A stretch of DNA of 64,000 bases from Phorcus lineatus (taxonomy: Eukaryota > Mollusca > Gastropoda > Trochida > Trochidae). Position numbers and translations under genes: made by a program. The stretch's first letter is position 1. Every line of letters begins with the position of its first letter. The notes beneath the pieces are model-generated. The model was not told the origin of the DNA, did no database searches, and was given only the letters and a program-made list of their open reading frames with translations. Location of the stretch: assembly GCA_921293015.1 (NCBI GenBank), contig OV121096.1:24005729-24069728 (forward strand), in the 5' to 3' direction. Of this stretch, positions 22,459 to 35,400 are shown piece after piece.

Positions 22459-24495
22459 CCTAGTAGGAAAATTATCTATTAAAGTAGATAAAAGGTTCAT
22501 GTTAGTGCAGTTTAAACTATTGCACTGACCTAATGCAAATTTAATGATCATTTTCAATTTGACACTACACAGACCCGCACACTTTGTCTTTGCACAGAAA
22601 TCTGAAATATTATGGTAACTGAAACAGAATATTTTTTTCAAATCTAAATTCCCTAAATAAATGCGTCATTATAAGATCATGTTATTAAAGACACAGTACC
22701 AACGATTAGTAAAATATATCCTTTGAGGAGACAAATCACTGTACATGACTATACCTAGTCTCTCAAAACGATTATTTCATTAAATATAAGAAAGGTGCCT
22801 CGGAGACATTTTCTTTCAGTGTGGTTGACTTCAAATCTAGACTTGCTTTTCAAAAGGTTGTATTGAGGTCAAAATAGTATTAACTGCAGTCCGGGTGTTA
22901 GATTGAATATTCCCAGATATAAAGACATGATAATAAATCATATATAGACTGTCCATTCTTCAATGTTATCTTAGTAAGAACAAAGAACAACCAAGTGAAC
23001 ATTTAAAGAGATCATTATTGGAAAAGCTACATTGAATTCAGATTTTAAAGGATTGGCATATTAATGAAACGATTAACGAAACATTCTACTGAAAATATGA
23101 GTCAGATAGGACTTCGTCACTGAGCATCGGAACATATTTTGGCAACAAGAACATTTCCCTAACTGAGTCTCTTGATGACTCATAGCGTGACGCACTTCAG
23201 ACCTGTTAAATGCTTGTCATAAATATTCTGCTTGTTAAGAAGTCATTTAATCAATCTTCAAATTTGTCATCTCTCCAGTAGCTGAAATCATAAATGGCAT
23301 ATTAATTACTCAAAATTATGTAAGTTCGTACATGAAATGAACAGAACATTTTAATTTTTGAAGTAAATCCCAATAATTATGTAACACAATAATGAGTAAG
23401 TTTGGATTTTTCGTATTGTCAACATAATTTTAGTTTTTATACACGTGGATAAAAATCATCCAAAAGAGAATGGAAAGGAGAAAATGGGATCAACAGGATG
23501 AGGGAAAAGACAGAGTGAGGTATTGTGAATACAGCAGATTCAAGAACGACTCAAATTTTGCCGTGCTTCTACCTTTCGACCTTTCCAGCTTGGATCATCT
23601 TACCAGAGGTATGCTAGCTCCGACTGGGACAACCCTCAAGACAAGAGTCTCTGAAGCACCAAAACCACAACACTACGATAAGATATTGAGTCAAGTGTTG
23701 TGAAATTCAAGAACATTATGGATGAAATAAATGAACGTAAAGATAAAGAATGTTTTACACATAATCTACATTTCCTCCGTATTTCCAAACTAGGAAAACT
23801 AGCCAGAAGGTCCTTTCCATATACATCATGCACAAGCGCCAATCATCATCATATTCAAAACGAAATATATAAAAATAATTGATGAAGATATTTACCGGAA
23901 ATGCTAAGACATTAAGGACCACAATGGTTGAAATATATTAATAATGGTTGATTATTCATGATTGTAACTAGTTTTCATGAGAGTTTTGATGTAGAATTCA
24001 AAATTTGATACTGATGAGAACGTGTCATGTCGTTTAAATATATCTATAACAATTCTTTAACCGCATAGCTATGAATGTTACCTGTGCAACATGATGTAAA
24101 AATGATAAGCCTGAGTAATAACACATTTTGTTTAATAATAAGTATGTATGATATATAACGAAGTACAAGATAAATGAATTGGAAGACAAATACGAATTTC
24201 GTTATTCTAATAAACACCAATTACGAATATTTTTTTAAGTAAGAGCAAAATTGTAATTCAAAACCTCCAATGAGCCTAAGGCAAGTTACAACAATTGAAT
24301 TCACATGGGATTGTGAACTCGTGAATGACAGCATTGCCATCGTATAAATGTCTAGCCAAGCCTACAGATGAACGTAACTTTTTAATAATATAATCATTGT
24401 TAAACTGGGTTGATGACGAACTTTGAGTCATTGAATGTTGATACGTTGAAGACATTACAAGTACAAATCTCTCATCTAAAGAAATACAAGTTATA
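22459..24495. other. Intergenic, no gene seen
   Basis: AT-rich. The ORF at 23470-23703 (+; MERRKWDQQDEGKDRVRYCE...) is hydrophilic and has no recognised domain. No splice-site context makes it convincing. Confidence 0.35.
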
Positions 24496-25335
24496 CAAGA
24501 ATATACAATGGGTGAGTACGTTTGATAGGATTTCACCGTTGTTTCTATAAATACGTTAAATTCTTCGGATAATGTATGTCAGGTAATTATCATTTATGGG
24601 ATTTTGTAGTGATGCATTGCTTCGAACCCTCGATCTATTCTTACAACTTACAAGAAATAAGAATGAGTCTTTTTACGTTGTTTTTGAAAATCGATTTTCG
24701 CATGTTGATTACATGAATTCTGTATATGAATTTAGAATTTTCTTTAATGTAGCAATTTTTTAAGGTAACTGATTCCCAAGAATATACAATGGGTGAGTAC
24801 GTTTGATAGGATTTCACCGTTGTTTCTATAAATACGTTAAATTCTTCGGATGATGTATGTCAAGGTAATTATTATTTATGGGATTTTGTAGTGATGCATT
24901 GCTTCGAACCCTCGATCTATTCTTACAACTTACAAGAAATAAGAATGAGTCTTTTTACGTTGTTTTTGAAAATCGATTTTCGCATTTTGATTACATGAAT
25001 TCTGTATATGAATTTAGAATTTTCTTTAATGTAGCAATTTTTTAAGGTAACTGATTCCCAAGAATATACAATGGGTGGGTACGTTTGATAGGATTTCACC
25101 GTTGTTTCTATAAATATGTTAAACTCTTCGGATGATGTATGTCAGGTAATTATTATTTATGGGATTTTGTAGTGATGCATTGCTTCGAAAACCCGATCTA
25201 TTCTTACAACTTACAAGAAATATGAACGAGTCTTTTTATGTTGTTATTTCATGATGTCTTTGAAAATTTTCACATGTTGATAAATTCTGTATATGAATTT
25301 AGAATATTCTTTAATGTAGCAAGTTTTTTAGGTAA
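24496..25335. repeat. 282-bp tandem triplication
   Basis: Three head-to-tail units start at 24496, 24777 and 25059, each beginning 'caagaatatacaatgggtg' and ending 'gtaactgattccc'. Units 1 and 2 are nearly identical. Unit 3 is more diverged and shortened at its end. A further decayed partial unit is visible near 25535-25590 (gattacatgaaaaatgtata). Confidence 0.9.
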
Positions 25336-26772
25336 AGAAAGTAATCTCAGGAAAAGGAAAATAAATTTCACCAATTTCAGGACAGAATTTTAAAAAAAAG
25401 GAACATTTGTAAAACGAACGTATTATGTTCAGTTAAGCTATGATCAATCCATTTCCCTACCTCAAATGATTAAAAGGTGTTGACACAAAAATGGTTTTAT
25501 CTTCAGATAAGGTTTTAAAAAATCAATATTTACTTGTCGATTACATGAAAAATGTATATGAATTTAAAATATGTTTTAATCTTAAAGGAGCAATAGTCTA
25601 ATTCTTCTATCACTATAAAATCCATGGTTCTGAACAGTGAACACTGCGAAACCATTCGTGGATTTATATTGGTACAAATATTCATAAAGCTGGTGGTCAC
25701 AAAACAATGAATAGACCAGATCAACAAACAATGAAGTGGGGCTATAAATATAGTTGCAATAATTGATAAGAAGAGCAGTAAATGTATCAGTACACATGTA
25801 TTCAGGGGTAGAAAAGCATGTTTTTTGTATAAATACATTTCTGAGCATCTGTCTTGTCCTTTTTAAAAAAAAAAACTTTAGTTGATTGAACCCTGACTTT
25901 AAGTCAATAAGTAGATACATAAATTATAAAAAAGACAGTGCTTTTAATGTCCTCAGACATATTCTATTTGTTCGTTGTATAATAATTTAATCATTGAAGA
26001 ACTGAAAGTCAGATTTTCGTTTTGCAATGGAAAATGAACGATGTTAAAATGACATGCAAACTTTGTTGATCGACGGAGCTTGCGAGCGGGTTCACAAGAG
26101 TTTTAAGGTTAACGATTTCGTGAACGAAGGGGTTCACGATTTTTTAGAGTTGAAAAGAATGAGAGCGAAATGAACCTTTGAACTGTCAATCAACGTTCAA
26201 TGTGAGAAATTATTCAAGAATAAATTATCAAAAGAAATTATATGTAGATTCACTGGTGTTGTCGTTAATTTATAAAAGATATCCTCTTACTCATTCAGTC
26301 AAATTATCAGATTACAATGTTCAGTTCTGTGAATTCGTAATGTACCCTCAAATTTGTTCAGTAAATGTTTAATTTTGTGCTCAGGAAGTTCAGTAACTGG
26401 CAACAATGAAAAATATTTTATTTCGGATGTTTAGGACATTGGGAAGATCAGTAGGTTAATAGTTAGGGACGCATGTGGCTGTAGTAAGGCCGGTCTTTGA
26501 AGTAAAGTAGATACTCTTAAGGATATCACCATTTTATATGATCAAGGTTATTTGTTTAACTGAATATCAATGACGCCCACAATCGTAAAGTGGGAGTTAG
26601 GAGCACCTACTAGAGCAGATAAGTAAATAGAAAGGTAACAATGACACGTGGAAATTAGTGCACCGCTTACCTTTAAATGTACGTAAATAAATCAAAATAG
26701 TATACTTGTTACTTTGCTAAAAATCACGCTTTTCTAACTTCTTATAATCAACTTAGTATGATAAAAGACGAT

Positions 26773-26774
<2 letters not shown>
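25336..26774. other. Intergenic, no gene seen
   Basis: AT-rich. ORFs at 25530-25838 and 25582-25920 (-) are Cys/Ile/Leu-rich and have no recognisable domain. Nothing else is supported. Confidence 0.35.

Positions 26775-26814
<40 letters not shown>
26775..26814. repeat. (AT)n microsatellite
   Basis: An uninterrupted run of about 20 AT dinucleotides. Confidence 0.95.
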
Positions 26815-26820
<6 letters not shown>

Positions 26821-27421
26821 TATATTGCAATAAAGAAGTTGTAAATCCATAGAACTTGTTCTCTATTTATATACGGCTTGCTAAAGATAGCTATACTTTA
26901 GTCAGCAATGTCGCCAACGAGATTCTTTCTATCAGACGATATATGTGCATAGCTTATAATATCTTATAGATATTAATCTTGCAGTTCATTCATTTTGACA
27001 GCATCATGTATATGGTGTAAAAACAATATAATTCCCTCTGTTATTGACGTCATCGCGTCATCGTATTATGAGTCAGTTTCGAGGAATGTAATGCCTAGTT
27101 AAATTTTATCTCCTGTGAGATATCCGTTTATCTCACATCAGTGATATCTCTCACAGGTGGAATGATGGACACGTCTATATGTCTTTATCAAAACGTAAAA
27201 GAAGTTTATTACGCATGTGTCTATCTCATATATCTCTATGAACACCAACCAATCACTGTAAAGGTGACACACCGACACAGGAATGTATCGGTAGAGACAG
27301 GGTTTATGAGTGGTGGTACACACTAGGCCTGTATTTCTTAGGTGTGTCAGTAGAAGTGATGTAACGTATTTTCATACCTTCAGTATATTACCTCACTTGT
27401 TGCATATAATATATCAAGCGC

Positions 27422-27424
<3 letters not shown>

Positions 27425-27488
<64 letters not shown>
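27425..27488. repeat. (AT)n microsatellite on the left of the Penelope-like insertion
   Basis: About 32 AT dinucleotides followed by 'aaac'. A matching (AT)n plus 'aaac' lies to the right of the Penelope element at 28798-28850. This is consistent with insertion into, or duplication of, an AT-repeat target. Confidence 0.9.
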
Positions 27489-27491
<3 letters not shown>

Positions 27492-27552
27492 ATGTGTTAT
27501 TCTTTCACTATGCAGAGAGCTTAATACAGTGAAGTAGAGCAAAGATACATAT

Positions 27553-28067
27553 ATGTAAATACACAGTTTTATTTCATGCTACTCTGAGTTTCACGCACAC
27601 CATGGTGGCGATCTTCAGGCATAATGTACAACACGAAGATTGTCAGCTTATTTGATTCTAGCCCGGCTTGGCTTCTTCCCATGTCTACAGCTTGAGAGGA
27701 GTTCAGTTCTTTTGTTTAGGTTGTCACTGCTGCAGCTGAGAATTTCGAGCTTCTCCTCTAAACACAGGTTGCATAAGCCAGAGTCTCGTCTATTTGTGTT
27801 AGATTTCTTCACAGTTTGCCAGTCAATTTTGAAATTAGTGTTGTTTCTCTTTAATTTCCAAATGTATTTTGACAGTTCAGTTTCTTTCTCATATTTTTCG
27901 TTCCTGAAAGATTTTGTATGGTTGTTGTACCTGCTTTTGAAGGGGCCGCTAACCAAACCAATGTATGACACTGTTTCTGCTTGAGAGGAGACAGTAGCTT
28001 TGTAAATTACATCACTCGTTAAGCAGTTTCCTTTGAGTGGGCAATTATCTTTTTGTCTGCAGTTGCA
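27553..28067 (-). mobile_element. Inverted, 5'-truncated Penelope-like element copy (left arm)
   Basis: The 515-bp sequence is the reverse complement of 28283-28797. On the minus strand it encodes the last ~138 residues of the GIY-YIG endonuclease region (identical in translation to the right arm), followed by the 3' untranslated tail with the hammerhead-like motif. It sits head-to-head with the longer forward copy. The ORF read on the opposite strand (27640-27984) is a shadow. Confidence 0.9.
27574..27624 (-). ncRNA. Hammerhead-ribozyme-like motif, left-arm copy
   Basis: Exact mirror of the motif at 28726-28776 (coordinates sum to 56350), with the same core CTGAAGA ... GAA, stem III ACTCAGAGT and 6-bp stem I TTATGC/GCATGA. 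Confidence 0.55.
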
Positions 28068-28702
28068 ATCCACCTTATAGCAAAAACGTCAAAACCAACA
28101 TTGGAAAACAGTTCCTCAAACTAATAGCCAAGCATTTCCCAAAAAAAACTGCCCTCAACAAAATATTTAACAGATCAACTGTAAAAATCAGTTACAGTTG
28201 CATGAAAAACATGAAGGATACCATAAAAGCCCACAACAAGAAAGTCACGAGCAGCATAGCCAGAAAACCGTTAGAAAAGGCATGCAACTGCAGACAAAAA
28301 GATAATTGCCCACTCAAAGGAAACTGCTTAACGAGTGATGTAATTTACAAAGCTACTGTCTCCTCTCAAGCAGAAACAGTGTCATACATTGGTTTGGTTA
28401 GCGGCCCCTTCAAAAGCAGGTACAACAACCATACAAAATCTTTCAGGAACGAAAAATATGAGAAAGAAACTGAACTGTCAAAATACATTTGGAAATTAAA
28501 GAGAAACAACACTAATTTCAAAATTGACTGGCAAACTGTGAAGAAATCTAACACAAATAGACGAGACTCTGGCTTATGCAACCTGTGTTTAGAGGAGAAG
28601 CTCGAAATTCTCAGCTGCAGCAGTGACAACCTAAACAAAAGAACTGAACTCCTCTCAAGCTGTAGACATGGGAAGAAGCCAAGCCGGGCTAGAATCAAAT
28701 AA
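28037..28702 (+). CDS. Penelope-like element C-terminal GIY-YIG endonuclease fragment
   Basis: The open frame has 221 codons. The first ~11 residues come from the inverted copy and are not native. From about residue 13 (PPYSKNVKTNIGKQFL) it is typical Penelope/Neptune sequence: the block HFPKKTALNKIFNRSTVKIS YSCM, the Cys motif CNCRQKDNCPLKGNC (residues ~84-98), then the GIY-YIG nuclease. In the nuclease VIYKATV stands for the GIY part and YIGLVSGPFKSRYNNH for the YIG and catalytic Arg region; a Cys-rich tail CNLCLEEKLEIL follows. The reverse transcriptase needed for mobility is absent, so this is a dead fragment although its frame is intact. In full-length elements the nuclease nicks target DNA for primed reverse transcription. 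Confidence 0.85.
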   Translation: MGNYLFVCSCNPPYSKNVKTNIGKQFLKLIAKHFPKKTALNKIFNRSTVKISYSCMKNMKDTIKAHNKKVTSSIARKPLEKACNCRQKDNCPLKGNCLTSDVIYKATVSSQAETVSYIGLVSGPFKSRYNNHTKSFRNEKYEKETELSKYIWKLKRNNTNFKIDWQTVKKSNTNRRDSGLCNLCLEEKLEILSCSSDNLNKRTELLSSCRHGKKPSRARIK

Positions 28703-28792
28703 GCTGACAATCTTCGTGTTGTACATTATGCCTGAAGATCGCCACCATGGTGTGCGTGAAACTCAGAGTAGCATGAAATAAAACTGTGTATT

Positions 28793-28797
<5 letters not shown>
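28068..28797 (+). mobile_element. 5'-truncated Penelope-like retroelement (GIY-YIG end)
   Basis: The forward copy begins abruptly at about 28068, directly at the junction with the inverted copy, and runs to the AT tract. It keeps only the C-terminal linker, the GIY-YIG endonuclease and the 3' tail. The reverse transcriptase is entirely missing. Such truncated, inverted head-to-head arrangements are typical of Penelope-like elements. Arm identity suggests a recent insertion. Confidence 0.9.
28726..28776 (+). ncRNA. Hammerhead-ribozyme-like motif in the Penelope 3' tail
   Basis: Parts in order: stem I TTATGC (28726-28731); core CTGAAGA (28732-28738, the variable position being A); stem II 28739-28757 (CGC..GCG and CACC..GGTG with a bulged U); GAA (28758-28760); stem III ACTCAGAGT (28761-28769, A15.1-U16.1 closing pair); A at the cleavage position after GU; and stem I GCATGA (28771-28776), which pairs six bases. 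Hammerheads in Penelope-like elements are established knowledge. The U-U at the base of stem II departs from the usual G-C and may weaken activity. Confidence 0.6.

Positions 28798-28846
<49 letters not shown>
28798..28846. repeat. (AT)n microsatellite on the right of the Penelope-like insertion
   Basis: A pure AT run directly after 'tgtatttacatac', followed by 'aaac' as on the left side. Confidence 0.9.
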
Positions 28847-28850
<4 letters not shown>

Positions 28851-30140
28851 TAATAGGCTTTTGTTCAATCAACGAATGCAATGAGAGATGTTGAGAAGAA
28901 TATATATTTATCTTTGCCTCATATATCTCTATATATATATTACGTTTTATTGCACATATAGAACGTTATAAAAGTCTGTGACGTCATCGTATCTATTAGT
29001 ATAATAATAATAATGATGATGAATTTACAGAGAGCCTATTTTCTTATATAGCTACTCAGCGGCGCTAGTGTCAACAATGACAAGAGTCGGATAACTCAGC
29101 TTTCATTAAGAAATATTTTTGAGATTTTTTCTGAAAATCTTGATTGTTGTTGCAAATCTTAGTCCATGGGTCGGAGAATTCCATAGTCAGAGAAAATTGA
29201 TAGAAAAGCTGAAAAATAATAATACAGTTTACATTAGCCTTCAATAATATAATATTTTCCGTCTTCTTATGTTGCCTTGATATTCTCCAATCTATTGCGG
29301 CCAGTAAAGTAAGAATGAAACCAAACAATGACACGGGTGTCTTAACGCGTATCGAACCATCAGCAATTTGAGTTTATGTTAACTGCTTCCCCTTACCTCT
29401 GAAGACTTACATCATTACTCTTTAAATCTAGGTAATTTAATTTTATTTCCTCCTTTATTTTAGGCTCTCCTCTCTTCAATTAAATATCTAATTGTTGATT
29501 AACAGAAGTCATCAAATAAATTCTATCAAATCAATTGCTGTTTAGATTATGTTTGCAATTATGCTTTGAAAGTTCCAATATGAAAGAGATTATCGGATTA
29601 TGTTTGATAAATGGAGATATTTTACAATCCAAACAAGGATGTTGATTACTTTCCGGCAAGACTGAAAATGAGGAGATAAATTTTTCCATTCCTTGTTTAC
29701 TCGGGAACAATTTTCATTGCCAAGATTGTTAAATTGAGTATAATATCGCATTTTGGAGTTGAAACAAGAGTTTGAATTTAGCTTCGACATCGTTCATTTT
29801 CCATTTACAAACACAAACTGACATCCAATTCTGAAATGAGGTAACGTTCGTTAAATATAGGCGTTCCCATTATCCCTCAAGGATATAATGTTTTTCGCAG
29901 TTTTTTACCAATTAATCTTCTACTTGAAAAATGAACAATAAACGAAGTGAATAATTTCCTCGAAGAAACCTTTTCGGACTGACAAGCGGACGTAATTTGG
30001 AAGATTTTTGTACAGATGGTTACGACATTGTTTGTGCGTCATGGCCAAGGTTGGAAGTGTGTGGAGTTCACTTTATAATGATAACACGTGTTGAAAACAA
30101 CACTCCTCTCAGCGACTCATGGCGCTAATTCACCGTTTCA
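28851..30140. other. Intergenic, no gene seen
   Basis: AT-rich, short ORFs without domains. A CRE-like 'tgacgtcatcgtat' at about 28979 echoes one at 27046. Confidence 0.35.
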
Positions 30141-30221
30141 TATATACTCGATATAGACCTTACTTCCCTCGCGACTCGTCAGACTCCAGGTGTCCAAAAT
30201 GGTGCATCGCAGAGGCAACAT
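30141..30221 (+). other. Candidate first exon (TATA, Kozak ATG, donor), gene unknown
   Basis: A TATATA at 30141-30146 is followed about 50 bp later by 'ccaaaATGG' (ATG 30199-30201), which fits the animal start consensus. After seven codons and two bases (MVHRRGN...) comes a strong donor, ACAT|GTAAGT, at 30221/30222. If the exon were not spliced the frame would stop after eight codons. I found no downstream exon that continues it, so this is only a promoter-exon candidate. Confidence 0.25.
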
Positions 30222-30739
30222 GTAAGTTGGTTGACTTACCACTATAGCCCAACCATAGACTGTGTAGTCTAGTCCTTATCATATACGTCTTTGGTACAAC
30301 ATCCTAATGAAACTTGAGCAGCAACAGTCATTTTCATTACAACATTATCAATAAATGTATCGTATAATACTATTTTGAAATATTATGTTCTCGTATGACA
30401 TTTACCCATTTACGTACCCTTCTCCATTATTTACTTTCATTTACTTTTAAGGATATTTACTGTTTTCCCTTCCTACAACCCAATCAATGAATAATCTAGA
30501 TTATCCAATAACATTTATTTATGTAAATGACCTTGTGAAATGTTCAGTCCGTGGAAAAAGAAATATATTGAAAACAACTTTTTATGCATGGTGTATGTCA
30601 CGTTTCGACATATTCTTGTGTCGTTCTTAAGCAGGAGTAATACGTTTAATTGATTTACGATCTATCTGTACTTACAGTGTTATGTCAGGGGTTAAGGTCA
30701 CTAAAGCCACGTCGTATCAAGATCGACAGGGATGTCATT

Positions 30740-31212
30740 GATAAGCCACTCTGTGAGTTGTTGGAGTCATATATGCCAAACTTAATCAATGGTGTCATTT
30801 GATCGCGAAGTATCGACTATTACCAAAAAGACACATTTATATAAAGCTTATTGTGACAATATGAAGGTAGAACGTCGCAATTATGATCGAAAACCGGACA
30901 GTGGCTCGCCTCAAATAGTCAAACGTAATTTTGGAGACTTATTTAAAACAGCCAGGATGGCAGTTAGGAGTTGATAGCGTTTATAAGGTTGTATAACTAG
31001 TATCCACGTATACTAGACGTGATATCTACACCTCTGTGCATTTATAAGGCTGTTTTTAGATTTTCATGTAAAACCAGTATTTGTCATGTTTATGTCTTTT
31101 GGAGATGGACATGAAAAGTTAAGATGTTTTGATTTTATATCACCACATATGACATTTAGGTTAGTATCAAAGGTAAATAATGTGTTATGAAAATCACGGA
31201 GTGGCTCTTTAA
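30740..31212 (+). mobile_element. MITE copy F with the longest intact small ORF
   Basis: A 473-bp copy with the left end damaged (gataAGCCACTCTGTGA) and the right end intact (TCACGGAGTGGCTCTTTAA). It has the same family and orientation as copy E. Confidence 0.85.
30789..30974 (+). CDS. MITE-borne micro-ORF, 61 codons, copy F
   Basis: This is the most complete form of the family ORF. It opens MVSFDREVSTITKKTHLYKA, continues through YCDNMKVERRNYDRKPDS and ends ARMAVRS. The sequence upstream of the inner ATG is also recognisable in copies A and E but is frameshifted there. It is strongly basic at its C-terminal half, with no membrane segment and no motif I recognise. Translation is unproven. 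Confidence 0.35.
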   Translation: MVSFDREVSTITKKTHLYKAYCDNMKVERRNYDRKPDSGSPQIVKRNFGDLFKTARMAVRS

Positions 31213-32189
31213 TATTCAAAAAGGGTACATAACAAACATTCGTCTCTGGAAAATGTTTGTTTTAAGGTGTCGATATAGCTTCAGCATATGCTAATATGTA
31301 CTCTGAATAATAATATTGAGGATATTTATAGGGCGTATATCCACGCTGCCCAAAGCGCTACCTACATCATTACCCTGCATAATGGCACTTTCAAAGCAGC
31401 TAGTAACCGTTTTGCGCGACCTGGTTGGTTCTATATACTTACATCTTATATTTAGGTACACAGTATGCAGTATATATTTTTGCTTGAGTTATATATAACG
31501 TATTTTCCCCCTGCTTTTCGTTCCGTTTCTTCGTATCTTTTATAATGAAAATAATTTTACATGAGAAGTGTTAAATGTTTTACAGATTGAAAGAATGACA
31601 GAAGTTTCAAATACTTTTACGTGACTTTGATACGTGCCAAAATCTCATATAAACCTATTTCAGGTCAGAAAATCTCACTAAGCTCACATATTCAACCCGA
31701 AATTCCAAATATAGAGCATGTACTTGATTTCAATGATAAACGAACAACCGGCAAACTTAAGCGCAAATGGGTTGCGCAACTTAGTCCGCAAGGTAGAATT
31801 TGAGCTGGTTATTTTTCTCCGTGGCGCAATCTCACTGCGCTCAAATTCACATGTGAATGATTAAAGGCATTCTACCTTTTTCGAAGCCTGAGTTCTACTT
31901 TTCATTTACCTGTTTATAATACTGGTTCAATGACGCATTTAACCAATCTTGTTTATCTTTTTGTCTGATATGTTTCCAAAAATACGTTTCACTCAATGGC
32001 ATAAGCAAGTCGAGATATTGTCAGGACTAGGATCACGAGTCAAGACTTCTTCCTTCATATTGTCACTATACCGAAGTGATTGGCATTAAATAGTTGCTTT
32101 CAGAAACAGTTAGTACTTTTCCATAAAATAAAATAATATTGGGAGTAATTTCCCTTGATCCGGAACCTTATGGACAAGTTTTCCATATA
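31213..32189. other. Intergenic, no gene seen
   Basis: AT-rich; ORFs at 31316-31498 and 31621-31803 (+) have no domain. 'cttcatattgtcactata' at about 32052 matches a few bases of the MITE body and may be a tiny relic. Confidence 0.35.
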
Positions 32190-32203
32190 GAAATGAAAAG
32201 AAC

Positions 32204-32345
32204 AGCAATATTTTCTGGATAACAACTTCTTAACTGAAGAAATTCGGAGTATTTACTTACTCCTTTACCGGATGGGATGTAAGGAGTTAGCATATGCTAC
32301 AAAAGGTCCTGACTTCCTCAATAACGAAGTTGTTATCCAGAAGAT
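32204..32345. repeat. Foldback repeat with TTCTGGATAACAACTTC arms
   Basis: 'ttctggataacaacttc' near 32213-32229 is repeated in reverse complement as 'gaagttgttatccagaa' near 32326-32342, a 17-bp perfect match. The same string occurs alone at about 34356, and related 'ggataacaacttc' starts occur at 43278 and 50029. This suggests a dispersed family, probably Penelope-related tails. Confidence 0.6.
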
Positions 32346-32505
32346 CTTGCCGTTGTAATAAAAGACAAAGCAATCAATGAGTATCAAAATACTTATGTAT
32401 TACCCCTTCTCCACACTGTCACATATCTTATTACACTGAACAGTTCATCATCTTTTAGCAATGTTAAAATGAAATAACATCCACTTCTGTATAGGGCTAG
32501 TTATT

Positions 32506-32532
32506 GGTTGGAGGCCCCAACGGCCTCCAACC
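32506..32532. repeat. Perfect 11-bp hairpin
   Basis: GGTTGGAGGCC - CCAAC - GGCCTCCAACC, a GC-rich perfect stem in AT-rich surroundings. No run of T follows, so it is not offered as a terminator. Role unknown. Confidence 0.7.
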
Positions 32533-33511
32533 ATCTTAACAGGTGAAATTCTCTCTATATTACAGTTGGAATTTTCAAAGGAACTTTCAACCAATCATAT
32601 TTCCTCTTTGTATTTCGGCAATATCGTAAACCAATGAACACATCTGTATCAAATTTAGAACCGCGTGACCATGTAGGTATTCCGAAATAATTGGCAACAT
32701 TTAATACGGAAAACGATTGTCTCTGCAAATCTCAAAATTTAAAGGGAACAGTGGTGTTTAAGGATAAAAAAGACAGTACAATTCTTCATGACGGCACGTG
32801 TACTAAATTAGACACGTAAATGTCGCATGAAAGGTTAGAAAACTCTATTCCATGTTAGTAAAAAACCCTCCTTTACAACGGCACACGTGAGAAACAAGCG
32901 GCCACAAGTCGATAAGTAGAGAATGTCATAAAGTTGAGTCAATTTGTGGGATATCGCTTTGTGACAGACAAAGATAGAGGTAGTGAACTATGCTTTAGAC
33001 TTTAATTTAATATATCTTGTACTGGCAATATAATATAATTTATATCCTAGCAAGTCCTGCTCCAAGACTGGGTATAAAATTTGCGCAAAGGTCATTCAGC
33101 AAGTCAAGAATTTATCACTAAACCACCACAAGACCAAGAAATAAATATAAAAAAACGTATAGCAATTTATTTTGAAAAAAAAATTTTCATAGACTAAATC
33201 TTTATCTATGCTCTAGCCTCCGTAACGGTTGCATTTCGTCACTGACAGCAAGAACTAAAACGACATGCCCGTGGGAATATAAGGGATTAAGAAAGAGGTC
33301 TATTTGGTGGAGTGTTTGAAGGGTACAGGTGGTACAAACAACGGTAAATAAAGGTACTTATTGGACCCTGACAGTCTCTACAAGTTAAATAACCCTCCTG
33401 AATATTGGTTTGTATGTTGTGCGTCGCTATTGTGTTCTTGTCATTGTACAAGTCTCTCTCTACATTCCTCTAAATGAGAAAAAGCGATATTTACCATTAA
33501 GAATAATTTTC

Positions 33512-35262
<1,751 letters not shown>

Positions 35263-35400
35263 TCAGGCCTATACAATTTTAGACCGAGAAAACGTTTGTA
35301 TTAGGACAGAGGTTACTATAGGAATTCACGACGGAGCTACCTCTCTGGGGAAAGAATGCGAAGCTGCACACCTTGATGCACCCTCCATAATCCAGCTAGG
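35263..35400 (+). other. Weak candidate internal exon, unrecognised
   Basis: A 138-bp stretch is bounded by 'gcaaccag' and 'ctagg|gtaaacg' and stays open in one frame, with the peptide AYTILDRENVCIRTEVTIGI continuing through IHDGATSLGKECEAAHLDA. Base composition is less AT-biased than the flanks and both edges are phase 2. The acceptor lacks a strong pyrimidine tract and I know no matching family. Confidence 0.2.

Noticed and set aside
27640..27984. ORFs at 27640-27984 (+) and 28366-28710 (-)
   Set aside because: They are the antisense shadow of the GIY-YIG coding sequence in both arms.
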